Assembly (NCBI GenBank): GCA_937968015.1
Contig: CALBSO010000015.1
Location: 90,087 to 154,086, forward strand
Source: an uncultured Thermomicrobia bacterium
GTDB lineage: Bacteria; Chloroflexota; Chloroflexia; Thermomicrobiales; JALYUS01
DNA: 64,000 bases
Reading direction: 5' to 3'
A model generated the notes under the pieces. That model ran no database searches, was not told the DNA's origin, and worked only from the letters and a program-made list of their open reading frames with translations. This document shows positions 31,751 through 39,423 of the stretch, piece by piece. A program made the translations under genes and the position numbers. Within the stretch, counting starts at the first letter, position 1. The number at the start of each line of letters is the position of its first letter.

Positions 31751-32881
31751 CTAGTCATCACACGCGGAGGCCATCAGTTGCTCCATCCTGCTCATGATTG
31801 CGATCCGGCCCGCGCCGAACGGCTGGGGCTGCAAGGCGACCTCATGAACGATCTGGCTGAGGAATTGATGATTGTTGTACCGGCGATCCCGGTAGTCCAG
31901 CACCTCGCCCGTATCGAGCGCCATCTTCATCTCGAAGACGCTCGCCTTCAGCGTGTGGATCGGCGTGAAGCCGAGCGTCTCGCGGATCTTCGTGAAATGC
32001 ACATAGTAGTTGCGCTTGTCGGTCACGAGATCGTTCGTCAGCACTTCGGCATGTGGGATGAGGCACTGGATGACCTCGCCGACTTCCTTCAACTGGTAAT
32101 TCTGCTCGTCCGAGCCGACATTGAACGTCTCGCCGGCGACCTTCTCGATCGGCGCTTCGAGGGCAAGGATGAGAGCGCGGGCAATGTCGTCCACATGGAC
32201 GAACGGCCGCCACTGCTCGCCACCGTGGATCGTGATCTGCCCCTCCTTGACCGCCTTCGCCGTCATCACATTGACCGCGAGATCGTAGCGCGGGCGGTAG
32301 GAATGGCCATATGCCGTCGCGAAGCGCATGATGACCGGGGCGAACGTCGCATCCTGCATGTCGAGGAGGGCGCCCTCGGCGGCGATCTTGGTGTTCGCGT
32401 AGAGTGAGACGGGATTGAGGGCGGAGGTCTCGTCGAGTATTTCTTCGCTCGCGCCATAGACGCTGCATGTCGAGCCGAAGACCATCCGCTGGACACCCGC
32501 CTGCTTGGCGGCGTTGGCAATGATGCGGGTCGCTTCGAAGTTCGTGCCGATCGTGAAGTCTTCGTCAATCGCGCAGGCCGGATCGCCGACGATCGCGCCG
32601 AGGTGGACGACGGCGCTCACGCCTTGCACGGCACGGGCAACGACCTTCCGGTCCCGGAAGTCCGCCACGACCATTTCGAGGCGCGGATGGGAGAGAATAT
32701 CGCGGATCGCGTCGTCACCGTACATCAGGCGATCCAGCACACGGACGCGATAGCCGAGATCCAGCAGCCGCCGGACGAGAATCGAGCCGATGTAGCCCGC
32801 CGCCCCGGTCACGAGCACCGGCGCCGCGCTGATTGCCAGATCCCGTTCTGTCTTCACGTTCCCATTTTCCCTTGCAATCAT
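31751..32881 (-). CDS. NAD-dependent sugar epimerase/dehydratase (SDR)
   Basis: 376 residues, extended SDR fold: NAD loop VTGAAGYIGSILVRRLLDLG, VVHLGAIVGDPACAID, catalytic STCSVYG and Y-x3-K (YANTKIAAE), and EQWRPFVHVDDIARAL. The DPACAIDEDFT and RFATAYGHSYRPRYDLAVN segments resemble GDP- or dTDP-sugar epimerases more than PglF-type membrane dehydratases. First gene of the EPS transcript; the ATG at 32881 has GGAGGG 7 bases upstream. Confidence 0.88.
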   Translation of the reverse strand: MIARENGNVKTERDLAISAAPVLVTGAAGYIGSILVRRLLDLGYRVRVLDRLMYGDDAIRDILSHPRLEMVVADFRDRKVVARAVQGVSAVVHLGAIVGDPACAIDEDFTIGTNFEATRIIANAAKQAGVQRMVFGSTCSVYGASEEILDETSALNPVSLYANTKIAAEGALLDMQDATFAPVIMRFATAYGHSYRPRYDLAVNVMTAKAVKEGQITIHGGEQWRPFVHVDDIARALILALEAPIEKVAGETFNVGSDEQNYQLKEVGEVIQCLIPHAEVLTNDLVTDKRNYYVHFTKIRETLGFTPIHTLKASVFEMKMALDTGEVLDYRDRRYNNHQFLSQIVHEVALQPQPFGAGRIAIMSRMEQLMASACDD

Positions 32882-33293
32882 TGTCAAACCCTCCGTGATA
32901 CTGTTCAATCCTGTGGTTCGTCAGCCGATGGCTGCCTTCCCCATACTTGATGTAAGAACAGTACCGCAGTCCAATGACGTACTGGATGTCACGTCAAGGG
33001 GTTACATATGACAGTTCGTTCAGAAAATGACAGCCATTCCCGTGATTTCTTCCCTTTATCCAGCGATTCGTCAGATTCATTGGATGATTCATTTTTCCTC
33101 GTCGGGATGATCTCCGGTGGGGTTATCGCCCACCCGTTCTCCGGTTTTCCACCCCAAACAGAGGTATGCATTCTTTGACAAACGCGTACGAGTTTCTTCC
33201 CGTCACTATTTGTATAACGGTCTAAAGTCGCCATTCATGACGCGCTGATCGCAAACGCGCGCCGAAACGTGGGGTGTCGCGTGATTTGTCCGG
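32882..33293. other. AT-richer leader region of the EPS locus
   Basis: About 410 bases between the PAP2 and epimerase genes, clearly less GC-rich than its surroundings. It contains the dyad at 32975-32996. A leftward 81-codon frame (32989-33234) exists but has no ribosome site and no recognisable fold. It probably holds the EPS promoter and a long untranslated leader. Confidence 0.4.
32975..32996 (-). promoter_or_regulatory. Dyad TGACGT-N10-ACGTCA upstream of the EPS operon
   Basis: A perfect 6-base inverted repeat with a 10-base spacer, about 95-115 bases before the epimerase ATG. The spacing suits a dimeric regulator. Candidate EPS operator; no regulator gene is adjacent. Confidence 0.35.
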
Positions 33294-34067
33294 TTACGCC
33301 TCGATCTGGCGCAAGAGACGCAGTGAGACGATCAGCCATGCGCTGCCGATCAGGAAGCCGCCGATCACATCGGTGAGGTAATGGGTGTTCAGATAGACAA
33401 GACTGACCGCGACGAAAGCGACGGTCAAAATGACAAAAAGGATGACCAGCGCCCGCCGCCCGCGCGTGAGTCGCGCGGCGATCAGCGCGCCGATCAGGCC
33501 GTAGCTGACGAGGCTCAGGACGGTATGGTTGCTGGGATAGAGGTAGCTGATCACGCAGAGTGGCCCGTGAGCACAGGCCTGATCGGGCCGCGTGCGCTGG
33601 AAGAGACCCTTGAGGCAGAGCGTCAGCACGACCGACCCGCCAGTACTGAGGAGGAGCAGGGCAGCGGCGCGGCGGCGATGCAACCCAACCAGGATGAGCG
33701 CGGTCAGCGGCACGAAGAGGGCCGTCGCCGTGCCGATATCCACGCCGAGGTGCATGAACCGCGTGCGAAAGGAGGTATCGTCCTCCTCGAACTCGGTCGG
33801 CGCCGGGCCACGGACGAAGCGGTGCGCGCGCTCATCGAAGGCGAGCGTCCGCCCCGATTTCACGACGATGCCGAGGGTGAGGAAGAGGACAACGAGCGCC
33901 GCGACCAACCCAATTTGCACGGTGATTCCCCACCGTGCACGCCGCAGTTCGGACGTCCCATCATCGCTGACACGCCGTTTATCTTTTGTCGTGGTGAGAA
34001 TCTCCCTTGCCTCCCCGCATCCATCGTCCCGGAGCGTCTCATCGCCGATCTCCCTCACACTCAGCAT
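33294..34067 (-). CDS. PAP2-family membrane phosphatase
   Basis: 257 residues, about 6 membrane helices after a charged 45-residue N-terminus. Phosphatase motifs: KGLFQRTRP (K-x6-RP), YPSNHTV in place of PSGH, and SLVYLNTHYLTDVIGG (the His and Asp of the third motif kept, Arg replaced by Leu). The family dephosphorylates lipid phosphates such as undecaprenyl pyrophosphate, which would recycle carrier for the neighbouring EPS pathway. The Arg loss may change activity. Confidence 0.82.
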   Translation of the reverse strand: MLSVREIGDETLRDDGCGEAREILTTTKDKRRVSDDGTSELRRARWGITVQIGLVAALVVLFLTLGIVVKSGRTLAFDERAHRFVRGPAPTEFEEDDTSFRTRFMHLGVDIGTATALFVPLTALILVGLHRRRAAALLLLSTGGSVVLTLCLKGLFQRTRPDQACAHGPLCVISYLYPSNHTVLSLVSYGLIGALIAARLTRGRRALVILFVILTVAFVAVSLVYLNTHYLTDVIGGFLIGSAWLIVSLRLLRQIEA

Positions 34068-34223
34068 CCCCGTATATGAGGCAACCGGGCGTTCGCGTCA
34101 CGATGAAGACCCACTCCACGCCGGGCCGCGCATGGTCGAAGTATACCACGGCGGGGAATTCGCATGAGTGGGATTGGAAAAGCAGGTAGCCGGGAGTGAG
34201 GCGCTTCGCACATCTCTTTCCTG

Positions 34224-35201
34224 TTACGGACGATGAGATTCCGGCTTCTTGCCGCTGTTCGCTGTCCGCTGCCAACAGCCTACTCGCCCCAGCACCCGGC
34301 GGAATTCGTGCGGGATGAAGCGATGGCGCTTGCTATCAATAACGGTGCGCTGGCCGCAGGCGGAAAGGGTATGGAGGCCGTAGCGGTACGGGCCGTCCGC
34401 GTAGGGCGCGACGGTCGTGACGGATTCTTCGGCGAACTCGGTAGGCGTCAGACGCAGGACGCGGTTGATAACGACCGCACCGCCGTACGTGTGCGTGGAG
34501 TCCTGCGCGGGGCGATACAATTGCCCGTCGTGGACGAAGGGTGTCCCCGCAGGGCGGCTGGAGCGGAGATCGCGCTTCACCGGGTTGGCGGCGTGTGGCG
34601 TCCACGGGCCAAGGGGATCGGCCGCATACCAGGCATGGAGCGTTGTACCGGGCGTGCCGTCCTGCTCGGAGCAGAGCAGCCACCAGCGGCTTTCATGCCG
34701 GAAGAGCGTGGCATCGAGGGCGGCAAACCCCTCGATGAGTGTGGCACGCCACTCCCAGCGATGCGGGAAATCTGTCGCCTCGTAACAATGGACATCGCGT
34801 GCAGTGCCGGTCTCCGGGATACAGTAGATATGCCCCTCGTATTGGATAATGTAGGGGTAGGACATATGGACGGGCTCCGCGATGACCGACGTCGGCGGGC
34901 CGAAACTACCATCCGGCCGCGCGGCAAGGGCGGCGATGTATCCCTTCCCGGTGGCATACGAAAACGCTTCCGCGAGGATCATCGGGCCGTCGTCCGTCTC
35001 GACCATGAACGGATCGGCGAGGAACGACCCGCGCGGCGGCTCCGGCAGCCAGCGCACCGATGGCCGCGCGCCGGGCGTCAGGAAGGTATGAATCGGCGCA
35101 TCCACGATGCCGATATTCCAGACATCATGGCGAAAGAGCCGAGTAAAGAGATAGCCGGGGAGACGCCAGATACCACCCGTCGTACGCGCCAAGCATTCCA
35201 C
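34224..35201 (-). CDS. GINT1 N-domain-like protein (five-bladed propeller, EPS-associated)
   Basis: 325 residues. SFLADPFMVETDDGPMILAE, VHMSYPYIIQYEGHIYCIPE, FAALDATLFRHESRWWLLCS and AGTPFVHDGQLYRPAQDST match the repeated GH43-like blades in the N-terminal domain of glucosamine inositolphosphorylceramide transferase-like proteins. Bacterial relatives occur in polysaccharide loci and may handle an acceptor sugar. Start uncertain (GTG at 35201, TTG at 35192). The last about 20 residues come from a 7-base repeat array (34254-34278). Confidence 0.7.
   Translation of the reverse strand: MECLARTTGGIWRLPGYLFTRLFRHDVWNIGIVDAPIHTFLTPGARPSVRWLPEPPRGSFLADPFMVETDDGPMILAEAFSYATGKGYIAALAARPDGSFGPPTSVIAEPVHMSYPYIIQYEGHIYCIPETGTARDVHCYEATDFPHRWEWRATLIEGFAALDATLFRHESRWWLLCSEQDGTPGTTLHAWYAADPLGPWTPHAANPVKRDLRSSRPAGTPFVHDGQLYRPAQDSTHTYGGAVVINRVLRLTPTEFAEESVTTVAPYADGPYRYGLHTLSACGQRTVIDSKRHRFIPHEFRRVLGRVGCWQRTANSGKKPESHRP
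34254..34278. repeat. Short heptamer array GCTGTTC/GCTGTCC/GCTGCCA
   Basis: Three consecutive 7-base units differing by one or two bases, ending in ACAG. No inverted partner seen nearby. It encodes the C-terminus of the 34224-35201 gene. Confidence 0.45.
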
Positions 35202-35547
35202 CTTCCTGAGTCAGCAGCAATGCCAACACAACGCTCCTGATGGTACAGAAACAACCGCACGATTGACAGGGGGTGAGAGGCGAAGCAGGGTTCGTCATGG
35301 CTGCACGACCTATGAGACTTCGCGCCAATACGGGCAGGGGCAACCGAGATGGAGTACATCGAGAAAGAGATACACGCCCATATCTCGCCTACTGCGGCTC
35401 GATATGGGCTGCCCGCGCCATGCAAAAGGGCCTCTACGAAGCATCGTCGCATAGATCGCTTCGCTGCAAGCGCCGTCGCCTTCGTGGTACATTAATCGTC
35501 ACGTCGGGTGCATCCCGCACCGCCTGACTTTGCTACGACGAGGATGA
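35202..35547. other. Intergenic region with one hairpin, no gene seen
   Basis: 346 bases between divergent genes. It holds a perfect 9-base inverted repeat GCCCATATC / GATATGGGC (35376-35384 and 35401-35409, 16-base loop). No coding frame with a ribosome site. Confidence 0.4.
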
Positions 35548-37122
35548 ATGATGATGGATGAATTTCGCGACAGCATGCTGGCACTGATAACCGAAACCTC
35601 CACGAACCTGCCGCCCGATGTGCGGCGGGCGATGGCGCGGGCGGTCGAGATGGAGAGCGGGGAACGCTCCGCGCAGGCGCTCGGCGTGATTACGACCAAT
35701 ATTGACATGGCCTGCGCGGATGTCGGGCCGCTCTGCCAGGACACGGGCTGGCTGACCTTCGAGGTGTACACGCCGGTCGGGACGAATCAGATCGTTCTTC
35801 GGCGGCTGATCAACGAGGCGGTCGCGGAGGCGACGAAACGCGGCAAACTGCGCGAGAACTCGGTGGATTCGCTCACCGGCGCGAACAGCGGCGACAACCT
35901 CGGCCCCGGCAGCCCGACAATCCACTTCGCGCAGTGGGAGCGGGACGAGATCGAGGTACGGCTGCTCCTGAAAGGCGCGGGCTGCGAGAACAAGAATATC
36001 CAATACTCGCTCCCGATGGAGGTGCCGCACCTCGGCCGGGCGGGGCGCGATCTCGACGGCGTCCGCAAATGTCTCCTTCACGCGGTCTGGCAGGCACAAG
36101 GCCAGGGATGCAGCGCCGGCACGATCGGTGTCTGCATCGGTGGCGACCGCGCCGTCAGTTATCTGCACGCGAAGGAGCAACTCTTCCGCTTGCTCGACGA
36201 CACGAACCCGAACCCGCGACTCGCGCAACTCGAAGACTACATCATGCAGACCGCGCAGATGCTCAGCATCGGCACGATGGGCTTCGGCGGCGATGTCACG
36301 CTCGTCGGCTGCAAGATCGGCGCGATCAACCGGCACCCGGCGAGTTTCTTCGTCTCGGTTGCCTACAGTTGCTGGGCCTTCCGCCGCCTCGGCGTTGTGC
36401 TGAACGCGCGGACAGGCAGCATCAATCGGTGGCTGTACAAAGAGGGTTCGGGGTCCGGGGTTCGGAGTTCGGAGACTGATGAATCTCCTTCCCCGAACCT
36501 CGAACCCCGACCCCCGACCCCCGGTGGCTTCGTACTCACCGGCAAGGAGAAAGTGCTGCGTGCGCCCGTCACCGAGGAGCAGGTGCGCGACTTGAAGGTC
36601 GGTGAACTCGTCCTGATTTCCGGCGAGATGTACACGGGGCGCGACGCGGTGCATGCCCACCTGATGAAGCACGAGCCGCCAGTGGACTTGCACGGCTCCA
36701 TTCTTTACCACTGCGGGCCAGTCGTGATGAAGAACGGCGCCTACAAGATCACCGCGGCGGGGCCGACGACGAGCATCCGTGAGGAACCGTATCAGGCCGA
36801 CATTATCGAACGGTACGGCGTGCGCGCGGTGATCGGCAAGGGTGGTATGGGGCCGAAGACACTGGCCGCGCTGCAAGCGCATGGCGCGGTCTATCTGAAC
36901 GCGATCGGCGGCGCGGCGCAGTACTACGCCCGCTGCATTGATGAAGTGCTCGATGTCAACCTGCTGGAGTTCGGCATTCCCGAGGCGATGTGGCATCTGC
37001 GGGTGCATGACTTCCCCGCCATCGTCACGATGGACGCGCACGGCCACTCCCTGCATGCGGACATCGAAAACTCCTCGGCAACGCTGCTCTCCCGGTTCGC
37101 GGAGCCGGTCTTCACGAAGTAG
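35548..37122 (+). CDS. Class I fumarate hydratase with a repeat-encoded linker insertion
   Basis: 524 residues, fused alpha and beta parts of iron-sulfur fumarases, which interconvert fumarate and malate. The alpha part has the cluster Cys in CQDTGWLTF, GAGCENKN and GQGCSAGTIGVCIGG, with DSLTGANSGDNLGPGSPTIH. The beta part starts near 340 (VRDLKVGELVLISGEMYTGR) and has RAVIGKGGMGPKTLAAL. Between them, residues about 300-326 (GSGSGVRSSETDESPSPNLE) are encoded by a GGGTTCG heptamer hairpin read in frame. Start among three consecutive ATGs (35548-35556); GAGG best fits the second. Confidence 0.88.
   Translation: MMMDEFRDSMLALITETSTNLPPDVRRAMARAVEMESGERSAQALGVITTNIDMACADVGPLCQDTGWLTFEVYTPVGTNQIVLRRLINEAVAEATKRGKLRENSVDSLTGANSGDNLGPGSPTIHFAQWERDEIEVRLLLKGAGCENKNIQYSLPMEVPHLGRAGRDLDGVRKCLLHAVWQAQGQGCSAGTIGVCIGGDRAVSYLHAKEQLFRLLDDTNPNPRLAQLEDYIMQTAQMLSIGTMGFGGDVTLVGCKIGAINRHPASFFVSVAYSCWAFRRLGVVLNARTGSINRWLYKEGSGSGVRSSETDESPSPNLEPRPPTPGGFVLTGKEKVLRAPVTEEQVRDLKVGELVLISGEMYTGRDAVHAHLMKHEPPVDLHGSILYHCGPVVMKNGAYKITAAGPTTSIREEPYQADIIERYGVRAVIGKGGMGPKTLAALQAHGAVYLNAIGGAAQYYARCIDEVLDVNLLEFGIPEAMWHLRVHDFPAIVTMDAHGHSLHADIENSSATLLSRFAEPVFTK
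36444..36522 (+). repeat. GGGTTCG-family heptamer hairpin inside the fumarase gene
   Basis: Left array GGGTTCG, GGGTCCG, GGGTTCG, GAGTTCG (36444-36471); right array CCCCGAA, CCTCGAA, CCCCGAC, CCCCGAC (36491-36518); a short loop between. The frame stays open through both arms. The site is the domain boundary of the enzyme. Confidence 0.85.
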
Positions 37123-37136
37123 CACAGGCAGATCGC

Positions 37137-37161
37137 ACAAGGCGCCCCTTGTGGGCGCCCT
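37137..37161 (+). terminator. GC-rich hairpin after the fumarase gene
   Basis: GGCGCCC-CTTGT-GGGCGCC, a 7-base stem 15 bases past the fumarase stop, without a U-tract. Possible terminator or processing hairpin before the SDR gene. Confidence 0.4.
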
Positions 37162-37233
37162 GGCGTTTGGCTGATGCGCGGTGCAGGCAGGCTCCAGGCT
37201 CCGCGCCGGAACGATCGAACAGGAGGCTGCACA

Positions 37234-38010
37234 ATGTCTACCACCGCAATGACACCGACGCCCCCATTGACCGGAAAGATCGCGCTGGTGACCGGTGCGG
37301 GTTCGGGGATCGGGCGGGCGTCAGCCCTCGCGTTTGCGCGGGCGGGCGCGCAAGTCGTTGTCTCCGACGTCATTGTCGGCAGCGGCGAAGAGACCGCCCG
37401 CATGATCGCGGCAGCCGGGGGTGAGGCGACATTCGTGCGTACCGATGTATCGAAAGCGAGCGAGGTCGCGGCACTGATCGCGAAGGTCGTCGAGACGTAT
37501 GGCCGTCTCGATTGCGCTCACAACAACGCGGGTGTTTTGGCGCTGGGAACGATCGTTGACTGCACGGAAGAGGAGTGGGACCGCGTCATCAATGTCAACC
37601 TCAAGGGCGTCTGGCTCTGCCTCAAATACGAAATTCCGCAGATGGTCGCGCAGGGCGGCGGCGCGATCGTCAATACGGCGTCCATCGCGGGGATCATGGG
37701 TACGGGCGGGGCCGTCGCCTACGGCGCCAGTAAGCATGGCGTGATGAGTCTCACGAAATCGGCCGCCCGGACCTATGCGAGCGCGGGCGTCCGGATCAAC
37801 GCGGTCTGCCCCGGCTACATTGATACGCCGATGGCGGACTTTATCTTCGAGCGGCGCCCCGGTAGCGAGGAACAGATCACGGCACAACATGCGGTCGGGC
37901 GGCTCGGCACGCCGGAGGAGATCGCGGCGGCAGTGCTCTGGCTCTGCTCGGACGCGGCCTCCTTCGTCACCGGCCACCCGATGGTCGTGGACGGCGGCTA
38001 TCTCTCCTAG
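37234..38010 (+). CDS. Short-chain dehydrogenase/reductase
   Basis: 258 residues, classical SDR: cofactor motif VTGAGSGIGRASALAFARAG, NNAGV, catalytic Ser in NTASIAGIMG, and Y-x3-K in AYGASKHGV. VNLKGVWLCLKYEIPQM and the C-terminal FVTGHPMVVDGGYLS are typical. NAD is likely, judging by the acidic residue in VVVSDVIVG. Substrate unknown. The ATG at 37234 has AGGAGG 7 bases upstream; the longer frame to 37174 lacks one. Confidence 0.88.
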   Translation: MSTTAMTPTPPLTGKIALVTGAGSGIGRASALAFARAGAQVVVSDVIVGSGEETARMIAAAGGEATFVRTDVSKASEVAALIAKVVETYGRLDCAHNNAGVLALGTIVDCTEEEWDRVINVNLKGVWLCLKYEIPQMVAQGGGAIVNTASIAGIMGTGGAVAYGASKHGVMSLTKSAARTYASAGVRINAVCPGYIDTPMADFIFERRPGSEEQITAQHAVGRLGTPEEIAAAVLWLCSDAASFVTGHPMVVDGGYLS

Positions 38011-38043
38011 GTAGGTGGCCAGAGCAGATTAGACACTGGTGGC

Positions 38044-38094
38044 GGTGGGCTTTAGCCTGCCGAGTCTGGCGCAGGCTAAAGCCCGCGCCCACCG
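38044..38094. repeat. Palindromic repeat GGGCTTTAGCCTGC
   Basis: A perfect 14-base stem: GGGCTTTAGCCTGC (38047-38060) and GCAGGCTAAAGCCC (38071-38084), 10-base loop, with further pairing outside after a short bulge. Lies between the SDR and MFS genes and could end SDR transcription. Confidence 0.75.
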
Positions 38095-38152
38095 TCCAAA
38101 TTCAGATGTCTACCCGCTTAGCCGGCGCGGCTGCCGTGCTACACTGCCAGGT

Positions 38153-39400
38153 ATGGGGAACGAACCGCTTACTGCCAGGGTATTTCGGACGCCTCGCACA
38201 CCGCAAAGGGATATGTTGCCGCTGGCGTCGCCCCACTTTCTCCTCTTCCTCGCAGCGACGGTCGCGTGGTTCTTCAGCATCTTCGTCCTCCAGGCCGCGC
38301 TGCCGAAGTACATGGAAACACACGGGTTCTCGAACGGCCGGATCGGCCTCGTCATCGGGGCGCTCTCCGTGACCGCGATCCTCTCCCGGCCATACCTGGG
38401 CCGTGCAATAGACCGGGGTGCGCTCTTTCCCCTCCTGATTGCGAGTGCGGTGATGATGATCTCGTCACCGCTCTACGGAATCGGGACGCTCCTCCCGGTG
38501 CTGCTCGGCGTCCGGCTCTTCCAGGGCGTCTCATCGGCGATTTTCATGACCGGGAACCCCGCGCTCGCGGCGGACCTCGCGCCGGAAACGCGGCGGGGCG
38601 AGGCTATCGGCCTCTCCTCCATCGCCTCGACGGTCGCCATCGCCGTCGGGCCGCCGGTCGGGCTCCTGATTGGTACGCATCTCTCCTATCACCTGACATT
38701 CGCGCTCTCGGCAGGCGCGGGGGTACTCTGCGCACTGCTGTTCGTGTTGTTGCGACGGGGAGCCTTATCCCCCCACCCGCCCATGCTGCCCGGAGGGCGT
38801 CCGCGCCCGCGCCCGGCTTCCCCGGTGGGGAAGGGGGAGAAAATGCAGGGGCCGTTGCTGGAATGGCGCGTGCTGCCAGCGGCGATTCCGAGTTTCGTGG
38901 CCGCGCTGGGGAACGGGGTGCTCTTTGCCTTCCTCGTGCCGTTGATGGATGAACGGCATTTGCCGGGCGCGGGCTTCTTCTTCACCTTCGACGCGCTGAT
39001 GTTCTTCGTCGTGCGGGCGGTCGGTGGGCGATGGTCCGACCGCTACGGGCGGTGGCGCGTGCTGATCCCCGGCCTCCTCGCGCTCGGCGTCGCGCTGACG
39101 GTTCTGACGGCGTTCCCGGTCTTCCCGGCCTTCGTTCTCGCCGCACTGATCTGGGGCGGCGCGATCAGCCTCGTTATCCCCGAACTGAACGCGCTCGCGG
39201 TGGACCTCGTACCACCGGAGCGGCGCGGGGCGGCGCTGGCGACACAAACGGGCGTCTTCGAGTTGGGCTTTCTCGTCTCCGGCCTCGCGCTCGGCTGGGT
39301 CGCGGACTGGCTCTCGCTCCCCTTCGTCTTCGCCCTCGCCGCCGCCCTCCTCTTCCTCACTGCCGCCGCGTCGTGGCTCCGCTACGGGAGAGGCCGTTGA
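38153..39400 (+). CDS. MFS transporter with a repeat-encoded central loop
   Basis: 415 residues, about 12 helices. ETHGFSNGRIGLVIGALSV and GRAIDRG in the first half; GRWSDRYGRWRVL in the second. The central cytosolic loop carries a Pro/Arg/Gly segment (LSPHPPMLPGGRPRPRPASP) encoded by a GC-rich repeat at 38761-38840. The start is uncertain: ATG 38153 or ATG 38213 just before the first helix; the frame upstream of 38153 runs through the palindromic repeat. Its stop codon is the left end of a perfect palindrome. Substrate unknown. Confidence 0.82.
   Translation: MGNEPLTARVFRTPRTPQRDMLPLASPHFLLFLAATVAWFFSIFVLQAALPKYMETHGFSNGRIGLVIGALSVTAILSRPYLGRAIDRGALFPLLIASAVMMISSPLYGIGTLLPVLLGVRLFQGVSSAIFMTGNPALAADLAPETRRGEAIGLSSIASTVAIAVGPPVGLLIGTHLSYHLTFALSAGAGVLCALLFVLLRRGALSPHPPMLPGGRPRPRPASPVGKGEKMQGPLLEWRVLPAAIPSFVAALGNGVLFAFLVPLMDERHLPGAGFFFTFDALMFFVVRAVGGRWSDRYGRWRVLIPGLLALGVALTVLTAFPVFPAFVLAALIWGGAISLVIPELNALAVDLVPPERRGAALATQTGVFELGFLVSGLALGWVADWLSLPFVFALAAALLFLTAAASWLRYGRGR
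38761..38840 (+). repeat. GC-rich repeat inside the MFS gene
   Basis: Contains the reverse complement of the 16-base word (ATGCTGCCCGGAGGGC, 38783-38798) and a hairpin CTTCCCC-GGT-GGGGAAG (38817-38833). Read in frame as the central loop of the transporter. Confidence 0.7.
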
Positions 39401-39423
39401 ACCACAGAGACCTCTGTGGTTCA
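39398..39423. terminator. Perfect palindrome holding both stop codons of convergent genes
   Basis: Arms TGAACCACAGAG and CTCTGTGGTTCA with a 2-base centre. The first TGA is the stop of the MFS gene, and the complement of the last three bases is the TGA of the methyltransferase/MTHFR gene. Same sequence family as the repeat at 49945-50051. Confidence 0.75.

Noticed and set aside
32989..33234. 81-codon leftward frame before the EPS operon
   Set aside because: No ribosome site and no family resemblance; treated as part of the leader.
37321..37977. 218-codon leftward frame opposite the SDR gene
   Set aside because: Antisense to a complete SDR with its catalytic motifs; no independent support.
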